DNA of 64,000 nt from Pictodentalium vernedei. Taxonomy: Eukaryota > Mollusca > Scaphopoda > Dentaliida > Dentaliidae. Under the pieces are notes generated by a model. That model ran no database searches. It was not told where the DNA came from and saw only the letters and a list, made by a program, of their open reading frames with translations. Below, piece by piece: positions 34,192 to 44,320 of this stretch. Every line of letters begins with the position of its first letter. Position 1 is the stretch's first letter. A program made the translations under genes and the position numbers. The DNA is taken from positions 145,308,344 to 145,372,343 of the forward strand of contig CM062296.1 of the NCBI GenBank assembly GCA_031216915.1. The letters are read 5' to 3'.

Positions 34192-35095
34192 TTAACTGGT
34201 TGAGGGCTAGATTATTTTTGGTGGTCTGAATTTGTTATTCAAAATTTGTTCTATAACAGATTATTGGAGAGTGCGTACAGGCACTCTCCAGTAATTTGTA
34301 ATGAAATAAATTTAATCATTAGCCCCGCCTCTGCGTTTGATTGGTTGAAAGCATACAGCGTGAAAGTCGTCAAAATCGTATAAACCAAATCACGTAATGA
34401 TTTGGAATGTCTACACGTTCGCACATCCGATCCAACTTTGAAGACTCTCGAAGCCTCGCTCACTCAATCCAATTGTCACCGCGAGGGCTTGACGGCAGAC
34501 TGATAGATGGATAACAAAGATCAATGATCAATTTTTCATCGGCTCGAGTCAGCGAGAATATAATGATAATTTCTCGGGAACAATTAAATTTAATAAAATA
34601 TACCGAAGTGGGAGACGAATAAAAGATCATAAATCCAAACATGATTTTGGGAGAACTTGAAAAAAATGTTTTTGATGATATTGTTACTTGACTTACTAAA
34701 TATCTGTCGTCAGCGATCGAAAATAAAAACAGCAAACAATTTGACAATGACTGACGTGACCTGTTTGTGGCACACTTTCTTGAGTTTGACTGTTGTCTTT
34801 TGCGAAAATTAAAACTTTTTCGCCACGTACACATAGTTTTTATATTTTAATATTACAGCCGGATTAAATTATAAGAAATAACTGTCGCGTAGCGAGTTAT
34901 GATTAAGCTTGTGTGAAAATTTTCGGTTTATATCGCATAAACCGAAGGAAAACAACAGTTATTTCTTAAATAAACGAACTAATATTTGGGCTTGACTGAA
35001 TTTGAAACGTGTGAGCAATGAAAACGTTGGCTTTTGCTGTGGTACCCTCATTTTTTGAAAGCCCTGGCAGTGGTCTCTAGCACTCAACCAGTTAA
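34192..35095. mobile_element. MITE4, long copy with an insertion
   Basis: TTAACTGGTTGAGGGCTAG to TCTAGCACTCAACCAGTTAA, the same ends as the 249-bp copy at 55,254. A hairpin, ATTGGAGAGTGC/GCACTCTCCAG, lies near 34,263. About 650 bp is inserted between TTTAATCATTAG and TTCTTAAATAAACG, apparently at another TTAA. Inside it, AAGAAATAACTGT (34,872) and ACAGTTATTTCTT (34,956) are inverted. I do not support any of its short frames as genes. Confidence 0.75.
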
Positions 35096-35222
35096 ACATA
35101 ACAATTCTATACAAAATTGCATATTAGATATTTATTTGTAAGTGGGAGACTTGCTCATTTCGTCCCAACAATCTCTACAACTTTCGTGGACACGGTTATT
35201 TTAGAGGCATCTTAAACAGTCG

Positions 35223-35340
35223 AAAATCAGTTGGGTTAAAAATCAAACCAAATCAATTGGGATGTGTGAATATGAACCCAGTTGGGTTCATATTCACTCA
35301 ACCCAGTCGGTTTCGGTTAATTTGTAACCCAACTAATTTT
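35223..35340. repeat. Long hairpin
   Basis: AAAATCAGTTGGGTTA pairs with TAACCCAACTAATTTT, and GTGAATATGAACCCA with TGGGTTCATATTCAC, over the whole 118 bp. It looks like a very short MITE; no clear target duplication. Confidence 0.75.
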
Positions 35341-35869
35341 AGAGTAAACTCTATATCTAACAAAACTTATTTTCAAAATTGCAGGCAAAGGCTGCGTGGG
35401 TTCAACCAGGGCTATTGATATGGCGGGGGTGGGGGGGTGGGGGAGTAGTCACTCGAGGTCCCGGAGATACGTGGCAAGCCTCAATCTGGACTAGCAACAC
35501 AATTTGTAAGCTGAATTGGAATAAAAGCTCTATAATTTCATTAATTTCGAGCAGGAATTCGGGGATATGATGACTTTTAACGTCCAAATTCGAAAAAGTT
35601 TCCGAAGTTGGACTGTTTCACAGATAAGTGGGTGAATAACTTTCGAGAGGTTTGAGATCAACGTTTTCACTCGTGGCACAGTCGACACCCAAAAGCAGTC
35701 GTCTGGACAGCGGTTGAACGTAAGTCTACACACCTTATCAACGCCCTATCTGTTTGGGACTGTTCGTACTCCTGACGGGAATCAAAGACTTGAATATTTA
35801 AAAGTAATCGACGAGAAGTCACTGAAAAGATAATTTATTTACACGCATAGGGGAATTGATAGTATAATA
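35341..35869. other. No recognisable feature
   Basis: Contains a G-rich run (35,425-35,446). No gene supported. Confidence 0.45.
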
Positions 35870-36240
35870 TACTTACAAATTTTTATCTAACAATCATATT
35901 TATATTTTGGCATGAAAACCACGAGGAACGATACGTACATGTATCGCATAACGTGTTCAGATTTCGTATGATACAGACGACTCATTCTGTTTCCGTATCA
36001 GACAGATTCAACTTCCGGTAAACACCGCACTATCACATATATCATTATATGCGTTGTTATTATGCATTAAAATATGAAATTCAAAATTTTGTAATTTGTA
36101 TCAGATTCTCGGTCGTGTTTACAATCGGATCACAACTCGCCCTGACAGGCTCGTTGCGATCTGATTTTAAACACGACCGCGAATCTGATACAAATTACAG
36201 GACATGCACATGATAATGATAATGTATGTATATCCATTAG
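35870..36240. repeat. Dispersed repeat Y, copy 1
   Basis: TTTATCTAACAATCATAT...AAAACCACGAG opens it. A hairpin at 36,091-36,198 (GTAATTTGTATCAGATTCTC and complement) closes it. It is related over its length to 53,120-53,780, allowing for a MITE1 in that copy. Confidence 0.75.
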
Positions 36241-36274
36241 AAGCCCGATAGTATTATTAGTTATCCTTGTGTTT

Positions 36275-36366
36275 TCCAGGGTGTATGAGAATTTACACCG
36301 ATTTGGAAACTCATACACCCTGAGGCAAAGCCGAAGGGTGTATGAGTTCCCAAACCGGTGTAAATT
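36275..36366. repeat. Hairpin with repeated arms
   Basis: CAGGGTGTATGAG, CTCATACACCCTGAG and GGGTGTATGAGTTCCCAAA alternate in orientation, with AATTTACACCG and CGGTGTAAATTT outside. Alternative foldings are possible. Confidence 0.6.
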
Positions 36367-36547
36367 TGGATTTCTGTTGAAAGCTAAATTACACTTTTAG
36401 GGACTGCACTGTTCGCTAATTATCGCCACGCTTCTCTAAGACAAAATGGCAAAACAATCAAGCTTCCATATATCCTTCTGTTTCTAAACTGAACAATATT
36501 GGTACTTTCTATTGTTATTCGGTGAACAATGCACCAAATTGAACAAT

Positions 36548-36905
36548 GATATTAATTAATTAATTAATTAATTAATTAATTGGGTTTAACGACACTTTAG
36601 ATAGACAGGGTCACCTCGTGTTGGATAGTTTTACAGGTGGAGGAAGCCGGAGTACCCGGAGAGAACCACTGAGCAGCGGCGAGTGATGTCACTCTTCTCA
36701 AAGTACCAACTCCGCACAAGCCGTGTTAGCATTGGGTGAATGCAAGCGCACCATCGACGTGCAGTACGCCTTAGTACACAGCGCCACCGCGAGAAATCGG
36801 GATTAAGTGCTTTGCCCAAGGACACAACGCAGTTGCCAGACAGGATGCAACCATGGACCTTTTGGTTTGAAGTGCAATGTAGTAACCACTGAGTTACCGC
36901 GCTCC
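36548..36905 (-). mobile_element. SINE with AATT-repeat tail side
   Basis: Minus strand, from a decayed head (GCGCGGTAACTCAGTGGTTA) through the body to GTTTAACGACACTTTAG... The plus-strand left edge is an ATTA microsatellite of eight units (36,550-36,582), probably grown from the SINE tail. The short flank TGATATT may be the target duplication. Confidence 0.75.
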
Positions 36906-37163
36906 CGAACCAGTGATATTTGCAAAATAAAGTAATTTGGTCTTGACGCCTCGTACCTCCATAACAAACTGCAAAGTCGCAGTCGCGGTTGTCTGTGATA
37001 TCCTAGATTATCCATCTCATCTTCTCCCTCCGACTGCCTCCAGACTCTGGCCATAAGTTTGACACCACAAGTAAGAAACTGACAAAGGGGCCAGGGCCCT
37101 GTAACAGAAATCATCCAAGGACCTGCAATTCCTCTCTTTCGGCAATAGATTCAACTCAATAGA

Positions 37164-37433
37164 TTAACCATTTCCCCATCACAAAGGGTATTAAAATTAT
37201 CATTTTAAATATCATTTTTTAAATTTTTTCAAATTCATTTCAACAAAACCATGTTACATGACTCCTCGTTGGAGCGAGCTCGACGAACGCGTCCCAATGG
37301 GAGTGGAGGTGGGTTGGGGGTGGGGAGGGGTAGATCATGATATGGTTCTCTTTTTTAAAAATAATATTTTTTCAACTGCTCGATCTGTAAATTACGTGGG
37401 TTGATGCAATCATTTTGTTAGGTAAAGGGTTAA
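37164..37433 (+). mobile_element. MITE3 copy with G-rich expansion
   Basis: TTAACCATTTCCCC to GTTAGGTAAAGGGTTAA. The right palindrome arm is replaced around 37,308-37,335 by a GGGTGGGGAGGGG-type stretch. Confidence 0.75.
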
Positions 37434-37541
37434 CTGAAATTCTGTTTGTGTTTCTTAACCCTTAGAACACTGGTGGTATCTTTCATAATAGTTAAATGGC
37501 AGCAGTTGAAAGAGTCCATATTCATTATTTGGAGATAGACC

Positions 37542-38209
37542 CGGGGGGGGGGGGGGGGGGCACCAAAAATTTGCAAGACGTGACGTGGGGGGGGGGGGGG
37601 GGGTCTCTTGAGTGCGCCGAAAATGTGTATTTCCAACTTGTGCAATTTTTTGAATTTTTTAAAAATATATCAATATATCAGCTGATATATACCATCATTT
37701 GTGTTTCAAACCTTAAAGATGATGTACATCACACTCTTAACATAAATACCATAAATACAACACCAGGAGACTTTATATGTGAGAATATTGGGCTTAATCT
37801 TGGGAAATGCCACACGTTAGTAGGGGGTGGGTGTCTTGTTCGAAATGTAGAAAATGTGCAGACAATATTTTGGGAACAATTCAAATGAAAATTTGTTCCC
37901 GTATATGTACACCTGCTCTGGCCAAGCCTGATAATGAACAGCTTGTCATTCGTAGATTGGGGCCCACAGCAGCCCACAGAGGTTTAAATTGGTGGTACCA
38001 GTTTAAGAACATTATGAAAACCCCCTAAAGACAGCTGTGCCTACTAAGTTTATAAGTTTATTTTGGATTTTAATGGGAGAGTGGGGGCGGGTGTCTGAGA
38101 ACGGTAGTAGAAAATTTGCACGTAGGGATGGGTGGGTGTAAAAAGGAGCCGAATAAAAAAATAGGACGTCACGTCTTGCAAATTTTTAGTGCCCCCCCCC
38201 CCACCCCCC
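37542..38209. mobile_element. hAT-like element with G/C-run termini
   Basis: Perfect 8-bp flanking repeat GATAGACC (37,534-37,541 and 38,210-38,217). Termini are a G run followed by CACCAAAAATTTGCAAGACG and the inverted copy ending in a C run. It is 668 bp with no transposase. The TIR differs from the 17,312/42,667 family. Confidence 0.8.
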
Positions 38210-38343
38210 GATAGACCAATTAATATTTGAGGCTGCACGTTGAAAATATTAATTGTTCTCCCCCACACATTCACTTTGTAGCCACACTACTTTATGAAAT
38301 TATGACGAATCATGTTCGTGGGCCGGAAAAGCGGCCTCTATAG

Positions 38344-38595
38344 TTAACCCTTTACCTAACATGAAAAGCAGACGACACTTGCAAAAATAATTCTTGAATA
38401 ACTAATTTTTTTCATTTTTTGTCTCAAAAACATAGGTTATGACCCCTCGTTGGAACGAGCTCGATGAGCTCGTTCCAACGAGGGGTCATAACCTATGTTT
38501 TTGAGACAAAAAATGAAAAAAATAATGAAAATTAATTGGCGATTTTTGAGAATAGCGCTGGCCGGTTTTGACCGTTACGTTGGGTAAAGGGTTAA
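38344..38595 (-). mobile_element. MITE1 copy nested in MITE2
   Basis: TTAACCCTTTACCTAACATG to CGTTGGGTAAAGGGTTAA with a near-perfect central palindrome, 252 bp including both TTAA. It resembles the copy at 29,647 closely. Confidence 0.92.
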
Positions 38596-38603
38596 AGAGT
38601 TAA

Positions 38604-39037
38604 CACTGTTTCGTAGAATTTATTTAACACGGAGAAGTTCAACTAAGTGGGTGTTTTCTCAGTAAATTGTTTCACTTGTATTTTGCTATCTATCTATCCA
38701 CCACATCTTAAATGCTACTATAGCTGACTGTAGGGCCCATTAATGATCAAGAGCTGTTTTAATCCTCGTGGGAACGAGCCAGTTTCACTGAGGGACCATA
38801 AGCTGCATTTCAGGCACCAAAATATCCCTAGCGATGCAGAGGGATAAGGCGGCACCTACGCTTAGTTCCAGGCGACAATCTATGCGTCATCGCCACCGTC
38901 TCACGACTGACCCTCAATTGTCTCCGATCAGCTTTGTTTTCTGCACATCTGTAGGAGAGAGGAACAATCACATACGCTTAAAATAAACGAGAAGAATGTT
39001 TTACAAGCTAACAGCCATCAACCCAATCACCCCAACT
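38604..39037. other. No recognisable feature
   Basis: No repeats or coding signal noted. Confidence 0.45.
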
Positions 39038-39045
39038 GATCATCT

Positions 39046-39482
39046 CAGGGCCGTATTATTCATAAGGCTGACTAGGCTGAAGCACAGGGGCCCGCAATGA
39101 CAGGGGGCCCGCCATTTCTTTTTTGCTGAGGCACAGTTACCAGCGCCTTAGGGCTCCAATGGTTAAAGCACTTTGCACTCTGTGCCGTAGCGATACATAT
39201 ACATACATTTATCCATATATATACTGTCATAAGTATACTATATATATATTTATATACAGTACATTATTTTAATGCTTATTTAAATAATATGTCAAGTTGT
39301 GAGTAGAATTCTTCGGGAGACCCGCAAAATGGATATAGGGCTATGTACTGCGGCATAGCGCCTACAGTACCAGGGTCAGGCTGTCAGCTGTAGTGCGGTG
39401 AAATATTGAAGTTCCGGAGGGGGGTGGGGGGCTTAAAATACTTAAAAGCCTAAGGACCCGACCATGGGTTAATACGACACTG
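39046..39482. mobile_element. hAT-like non-autonomous element, 437 bp
   Basis: TIRs CAGGGCCGTATTA and, inverted, CAGTGTCGTATTA. Flanks are GATCATCT (39,038-39,045) and GTTCATCT (39,483-39,490), an 8-bp duplication with one mismatch. The interior has GGGGCCCGC blocks and a GGGGGTGGGGGGC run, no coding. Confidence 0.8.
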
Positions 39483-39490
39483 GTTCATCT

Positions 39491-40076
39491 CCTCGCATAG
39501 TTGTATCTTTCGGTGAGCTTTCACACCCTGAATTGGATTCCACCACGTCATTGTGCTATTTCCGCATGTTCTTGACCCAGTAACATTACCTCGATTAATC
39601 TCAGTTCGAAATGGGCTCGTCGACGACTGGCACGGGAGTGTGAAACGTACTTGAACAAATATAAAGAGAAGATGTCCTTATGTGACCTACAGACACTGTT
39701 TGCTAAGGTTGTTCAGATTGTAGTTGCTGGTCTAATTCAGTTTTTCAACACAAGAAAGAATTTGGAAAGGCACTTACTTTTGAAAGCGAGTGCAGGGCGT
39801 TTGAATCAAAATATGTGAAACATTTGTGTTGAGAATGTCTCGCATAAAGCGGTGTATTGAGTTCACTATATTTCTCTTGCATACAGAGACTGCGTACATT
39901 GAGTATGTGAACCAAAGTGACTCCGTGTGACTTTCGTTCAACCAGTCCATGGGACAAGCAATTTACGCGGATAACTCCTCTCAGCCTGGGGTGGGAGTGG
40001 GGGTGGTCTTAGGGGGTGGCTGGGTCGTCAGCGTCGTTCGTATTTTGGATTTAGAATGTCACACATTTACAGTACA
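39491..40076. other. No recognisable feature
   Basis: No supported gene. The last eight bases are the candidate left target duplication of the next element. Confidence 0.45.
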
Positions 40077-40626
40077 CAGTAGCGGATTAAAATACCTCGT
40101 GGGGGGGGGGGGGGGGGGGGGAGGGGTTAGTAAAGAAAATGCACTCGGCTTCAAAAACTTTGGAGGCCTTTTAAGCACAGGGCCAAATTATCCGGACAGT
40201 CATGACTCTTGTTCCGACCAATAAAATAACCCAACTATACATTATCAAGGCATGACTTCTTCGAAGGCATGCCTTGTTGATGCGGTTGGAATATTTTGTC
40301 ACTCGGGATTACAGTTCACAAACTCAAGAAATTAGTTTGTGGATAACTACATGTAGTTGTTGTGCAGTATGGGCTTCCCAACTTTTGTTTTATTAGCAAG
40401 TATTGAACTCAAAATTGGTCATGCAGAGTCCAAATCGCAACAGACTCCGAGTAACAAATTTAGTCTTGTAAGAAAGTACATGCTTACTAGCAGCAGCGAA
40501 CCAATATCTAAAACTCCAATGAAAACGGAAATATCCCCACTGGAAAATTATTGGAGGTGTCACACCCTCCTACACCCCCCCCCCCGAGTTACACCCCTGG
40601 CTAACCCATTGGATAATCCGGCACTG
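40077..40626. mobile_element. Probable hAT-like element
   Basis: Starts CAGTAGCGGATTA and ends TAATCCGGCACTG (inverted repeat with one mismatch). Flanks ACAGTACA and ACACTGCA agree at 6 of 8 positions. A G run (40,101-40,121) and a C run (40,577-40,586) lie near the ends, and an imperfect hairpin at 40,225-40,310 resembles that at 62,481. Confidence 0.6.
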
Positions 40627-40820
40627 ACACTGCAGCCAAATATTGCGACTGACAAATCTACATGCATTTTCCTTTTATCCACAATAAGTGGACAGGGCGA
40701 CCGTCACCCACTGGCTATTGTGTCGGACATCTAACGAAAGACCCTTGCGTTATAATGACACCTACTATGTACCCTCGGGGCTAAACGAAGCACAAACTCT
40801 CTAGCTACTCTGAAGTGTCT

Positions 40821-41060
40821 TTAACCCTTTACCCAAACTAACGGTCAAAACCGGTCAGCGCTATTCTCAAAAATGGCCAATTAATTTTCATTATTTTTTC
40901 ATTTTTTGTCTCAAAAACATAGGTTATGACCCCTCGTTATGGAACGAGCTCGTTCCAACGAGGGGTCATAACTTATGTTTTTGAGACAAAAATGAAAAAG
41001 ATTAGTTATTCAAGATTCTTTTGCATGTGTCGTCTGCTTTTCGTGTTAGGTAAGGGTTAA
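40821..41060 (+). mobile_element. MITE1 copy
   Basis: TTAACCCTTTACCCAAAC to GTTAGGTAAGGGTTAA. The palindrome centre is shortened to TTATGGAACGAGCTCGTTCC. Confidence 0.9.
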
Positions 41061-41389
41061 ATACATTTTAGTTATATTCTCAGACTGAAAAGTGGCCCTT
41101 CAATGAAAATCGAAGATGGATGCCAAAATAGAGACCGAAAACTGACGTTTTTGTCCCAAAACGAGACGTTTTTGGTATTGTCTACTCATAAAAAATTTAA
41201 ATTCAACACTTAATTGAAGAGTGAGCTACTAAAATACAGCATCAACTCTTAATTATAGTTTTTAGGGGCGTGTCGGTACGTAGGAACGGTGGGACACAGG
41301 GGGGGGGGGGGGCATCTGCATAAATAGTTGAGAGAGGGCGGGAGGGGGGAGGGAGGGAGAGAAAGAGCATCTTTGTGTGTATATTAAAG

Positions 41390-41520
41390 GACACAACCAT
41401 GTTTTCGAAAAATTTGGAATGTTGATTTCTGATCCCCGGGGGTGTGAATCGAACCGTCTGCAATCCCGCCTGGAAATCAGGAGTCCAACACCTAAACCAC
41501 AAGACCCTGTACACAGCGAA
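41390..41520 (-). mobile_element. tRNA-like SINE head, family C, copy 1
   Basis: On the minus strand GGTTTAGGTGTTGGACTCC, then GACGGTTCGATTCACACC: A- and B-box-like segments at tRNA-like spacing, followed by GATCAGAAATCAACATTCC. The rest of the element is not recognisable. Not a functional tRNA gene. Confidence 0.6.
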
Positions 41521-41689
41521 AAACTGTGCCTGGAATCTAGCTGATCTCTCTGATGATCACTTGCCTCACTTTCCATACGGAAGCTACACGAAAGTGTGAA
41601 ACGTGCTGGCTGCGGTGCGACGAAAGTGCTGTGATTGGCACCAGACGAAAACTGGCACGGGCCTGAGTGTGTATACTCTAAGTACTCAA

Positions 41690-41816
41690 TCAATGTTTTC
41701 GAAATTTTGGAATGTTGATTTCTGATCCTCGGCCGGGAAACGAACCGTCGGCAATCCCGCCTGGCAATCAGGAGTCCAAGACCATTACACACCACTAGAC
41801 CATTACACACCGTCAA
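41690..41816 (-). mobile_element. tRNA-like SINE head, family C, copy 2
   Basis: Same segment as copy 1 (GTCTTGGACTCCTGATTGCC, GACGGTTCGTTTCCCGGCC) with differences in the B box. The two copies, about 300 bp apart, suggest two insertions or a local duplication. Confidence 0.6.
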
Positions 41817-41834
41817 AAACGATGGATGGAATTT

Positions 41835-42425
41835 TTTTATTTTTCACGAGCGCTTGCACGAGTGAAAAATAATACTTTCAGGCCCACACGAATGAAATAG
41901 CGCAGATATTCTTTTTGTTATATGCTACGTGACATTTTACTGCGCAACATTCAGCCCAATTCGACTGCAAACAGTTACAAGACAATAACAAACAGCCGGT
42001 ATGTTCCATCAAGGCGACGTTCAAGGCGACGCCATGCGCCGAAGCGTAACGTCATTTGGAAAGCTAGTGAAAAAATTAATCGTGTGGACCTGAAAATATA
42101 TTTCACTCGCGTAAGCGCTCGTAAAAAATAAAACTTCCAGGTCCACACTCATGAGATAATTCCAGATACTGACTAAAATAGAGAAGATTTTCTTTTTTAT
42201 TATATGCTACGAGACATTTTATTGCACAATATTTAGCCCAGTTCGACCCTAAATGTATACGTTTAAAAAAAATAACAAAAAATTGCTGATCGTTTCTTCA
42301 GTGCGACGTGATGCGGCGTCGCGTGGCGTCATTTAGGAAGCTGCTGGAGGATATTTCTCGATATCCATCAAGTCGATGGATATCGAGAAATATCTTTTAG
42401 ATAGTTTGCGATAATTCACAGCCTA
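41835..42425. repeat. Dispersed repeat Z, copy 1 (internal dimer)
   Basis: Two related parts of about 300 bp follow each other, each with TTATATGCTACGTGACATTT / TATATGCTACGAGACATTTT, AACATTCAGCCCAATTCGAC, AAGGCGACG and CGTCATTTAGGAAGCT-like words. It ends with a perfect hairpin at 42,352-42,396 (GATATTTCTCGATATCCATC and complement). A second copy is at 45,595-46,205. Confidence 0.75.
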
Positions 42426-42666
42426 GCAAAGAAAAAAAAAACCCTAAGAATGTGGGAATTTCATATAAAGATTGGAATTTCGAAATTTTAGCGAATTTGT
42501 ATCATCGATGTGCGCATCAAACTTCTGGCATTTTCCTGTAAGTATAAAAATACAGAAGCTGACTGTTTACATTTTTCCCCAAAATCGGCAGTTAGAACGT
42601 TTAACTATTATTATCTGTTGAAACGCCTTTAAGAAAACAAAACGGCGTTTTCCCCATCTTTTGATG

Positions 42667-43363
42667 CAGGGGCAGTGGAGTCGGGGACACAGGGGGGCAC
42701 GTCCCCCCCCCTTTCACCAATTATAGGTACCCGAACGGCATTTTCCGACATAACATATACAACCCCTATGGTCACAACACATTACCTATACATACATATA
42801 TGACCACATTCATTTTCAAGATTTTATGGAATAAAAACAGAAAGCCCCAAATGGAGCGTAATATTTCAAAGGACTGTTTCAAAAGTTATGATTAGCTCTT
42901 TGAACCCGAGATGCCGATTTTGCGACCCATGAACATGATACTTTATAAATTCATTAAGTATGATAGCTGGTTAGTGAATGTGTGGGGAAGACCAATCAAT
43001 ATTTTCAACGTGCAGCCCTGAGGCTGCACGTTGAAAAAATTAATTGATCTGCCCATAAATAATGAATATGGCCTCTTCCAATTGCTGCCATTGAATTGAT
43101 ATGGAAGATACCAACAGGGTTCTAAGGGTTACGTAAAAACAAAACAAAATAAATACGCTGAGGTTAGTGTCTTAAATAAAGTGGGTTCAAGGGTGAGGGG
43201 TGCGTCTATAAATTTACATATTTTGCATGGATACACCGCCCCACCACCATTGACACCCCTCCCCGAAGAAAATGATTTTCCATCCTACACCCTTTCGGTA
43301 CCCCAAAAGGTGTGACCCCCCCCCCCCCCCACACACACTTTTTTGGAGCTTCCGCTGCCTCTG
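42667..43363. mobile_element. hAT-like non-autonomous element, copy 2
   Basis: CAGGGGCAGTGGAGTCGG to CTTCCGCTGCCTCTG with a perfect 8-bp duplication TTTTGATG (42,659-42,666 and 43,364-43,371). It matches the 17,312 element along its length, including C runs and the internal MITE2. Confidence 0.9.
42892..43132 (+). mobile_element. MITE2 cargo in hAT copy 2
   Basis: TTAGCTCTTTGAACCCG to CTAAGGGTTAC, with both terminal TTAA motifs decayed. The central palindrome, AACGTGCAGCCCTGAGGCTG, is intact. Confidence 0.8.
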
Positions 43364-43600
43364 TTTTGATGTATGTTTCTTTTTTCAGTTCATTAATATC
43401 AACAGTGTGCATCTCGAGACATATAATATACAGACACTGTCCTTTGCATCAATGGAAAAGTCTTGGAGGTGAGATTTGCTAATTTTTGTCCTGGGAAGAA
43501 TTAAAACTTGCAAATTACTGTAAAAACACATTCGCTAAACAAAGAGACAAAGTGAGCGCGATGCTGATTGATAGTCTCAATGGCGGATTATCTGTGAACT

Positions 43601-43973
43601 GGGACAGCGGTGGCTCAGTGGTAGTCTGTTGGACTTCTATGCTAGAGGTCTCGGGTTCGATCCCCGTCCGGGACGACCCGCGTGATGTCCTTGGGCAAGA
43701 CACTTTATCCCGGTTGCCTACATGAGGGCACGATGACGCCGTGTACTAAGGCGTACTGCACGTCGCTGGTACACATGTCTTCAGCCTATGTAATCCTGCT
43801 TGAGCAGAGCTTGAACAGAATTAGAATGTTGAGGAGCTGACAGTTGCTCGTCGATACTCGGTGGTTCTCTCCGGGTACTCCTGCTTCCTCCACCCGTAAA
43901 ACTGTCACGGTCACGATTAGCCATTGCGCATAAGTATGTGACCTTAAACACTAATAAATAATAAATAATAGTA
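43601..43973 (+). mobile_element. tRNA-headed SINE, head type A, full length
   Basis: GGTGGCTCAGTGGTAGTCTG head with B box GGGTTCGATCCCC, body, and tail CTAATAAATAATAAATAATA. ATCTGTGAACT flanks it at 43,590-43,600 and 43,974-43,984. Confidence 0.9.
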
Positions 43974-44035
43974 ATCTGTGAACTAGTTGTTTCTAATTAA
44001 TGTGACATAAGAAAGCCAAATTTTTTTTGTTACTT

Positions 44036-44277
44036 TTAACCCTTTAGCCAACGTAACGGCCAAAACCGGCCAGCGCTATTCTCAAAAATCTCCAATTAAT
44101 TTTCATTATTTTTTTCATTTTTTGTCTCAAAAACATAGGTTATGACCCCTCGTTGGAACGAGCTCGTTCCAACGAGGGGTCATAACCTATGTTTTTGAGA
44201 CAAAAAATGAAAAAAATAGTTATTCAAGAATTTTGTTTGCAAGTGTCGTCTGCTTTTCATGTTAGGTAAAGGGTTAA
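44036..44277 (+). mobile_element. MITE1 copy with minimal palindrome centre
   Basis: TTAACCCTTTAGCCAACG to GTTAGGTAAAGGGTTAA. The arms meet at GGAACGAGCTCGTTCC without the usual GTC or GAC spacer. Confidence 0.92.
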
Positions 44278-44283
44278 TAAACG

Positions 44284-44320
44284 AAAACAACAGGCAGCTC
44301 CGAGAGCTGCCAGTTGTTTT
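44284..44320. repeat. Short GC-core hairpin
   Basis: AAAACAACAGGCAGCTC pairs with GAGCTGCCAGTTGTTTT with a 3-base loop and one mismatch. It lies seven bases beyond a MITE1. It looks like a terminator or RNA stem, but nothing around it supports transcription. Confidence 0.6.

Larger units (their letters stand above)
37455..38603 (-). mobile_element. MITE2 copy with two later insertions
   Basis: Ends are TTAACCCTTAGAACACTGG and CTCTATAG...TTAAAGAGTTAA. Removing the hAT-like element with one target copy (676 bp) and the MITE1 (248 bp) leaves about 225 bp, close to the 242-bp size of intact MITE2 copies. The MITE1 entered a TTAA formed by mutation near the MITE2 terminus. Confidence 0.82.

Noticed and set aside
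34460-34834. 124-codon minus-strand frame
   Set aside because: Low-complexity composition, no domain, and it lies in an insert within a MITE.
40357-40734. 125-codon plus-strand frame
   Set aside because: It runs across the end of a probable hAT-like element and has no protein motif.
41262-41816. 184-codon minus-strand frame
   Set aside because: It covers two tRNA-like SINE heads and C-rich runs; repeated segments explain it.
44284-44320. Rho-independent terminator
   Set aside because: A good stem followed by a T-rich stretch, but the window is eukaryotic and there is no upstream gene; more likely a small inverted repeat.
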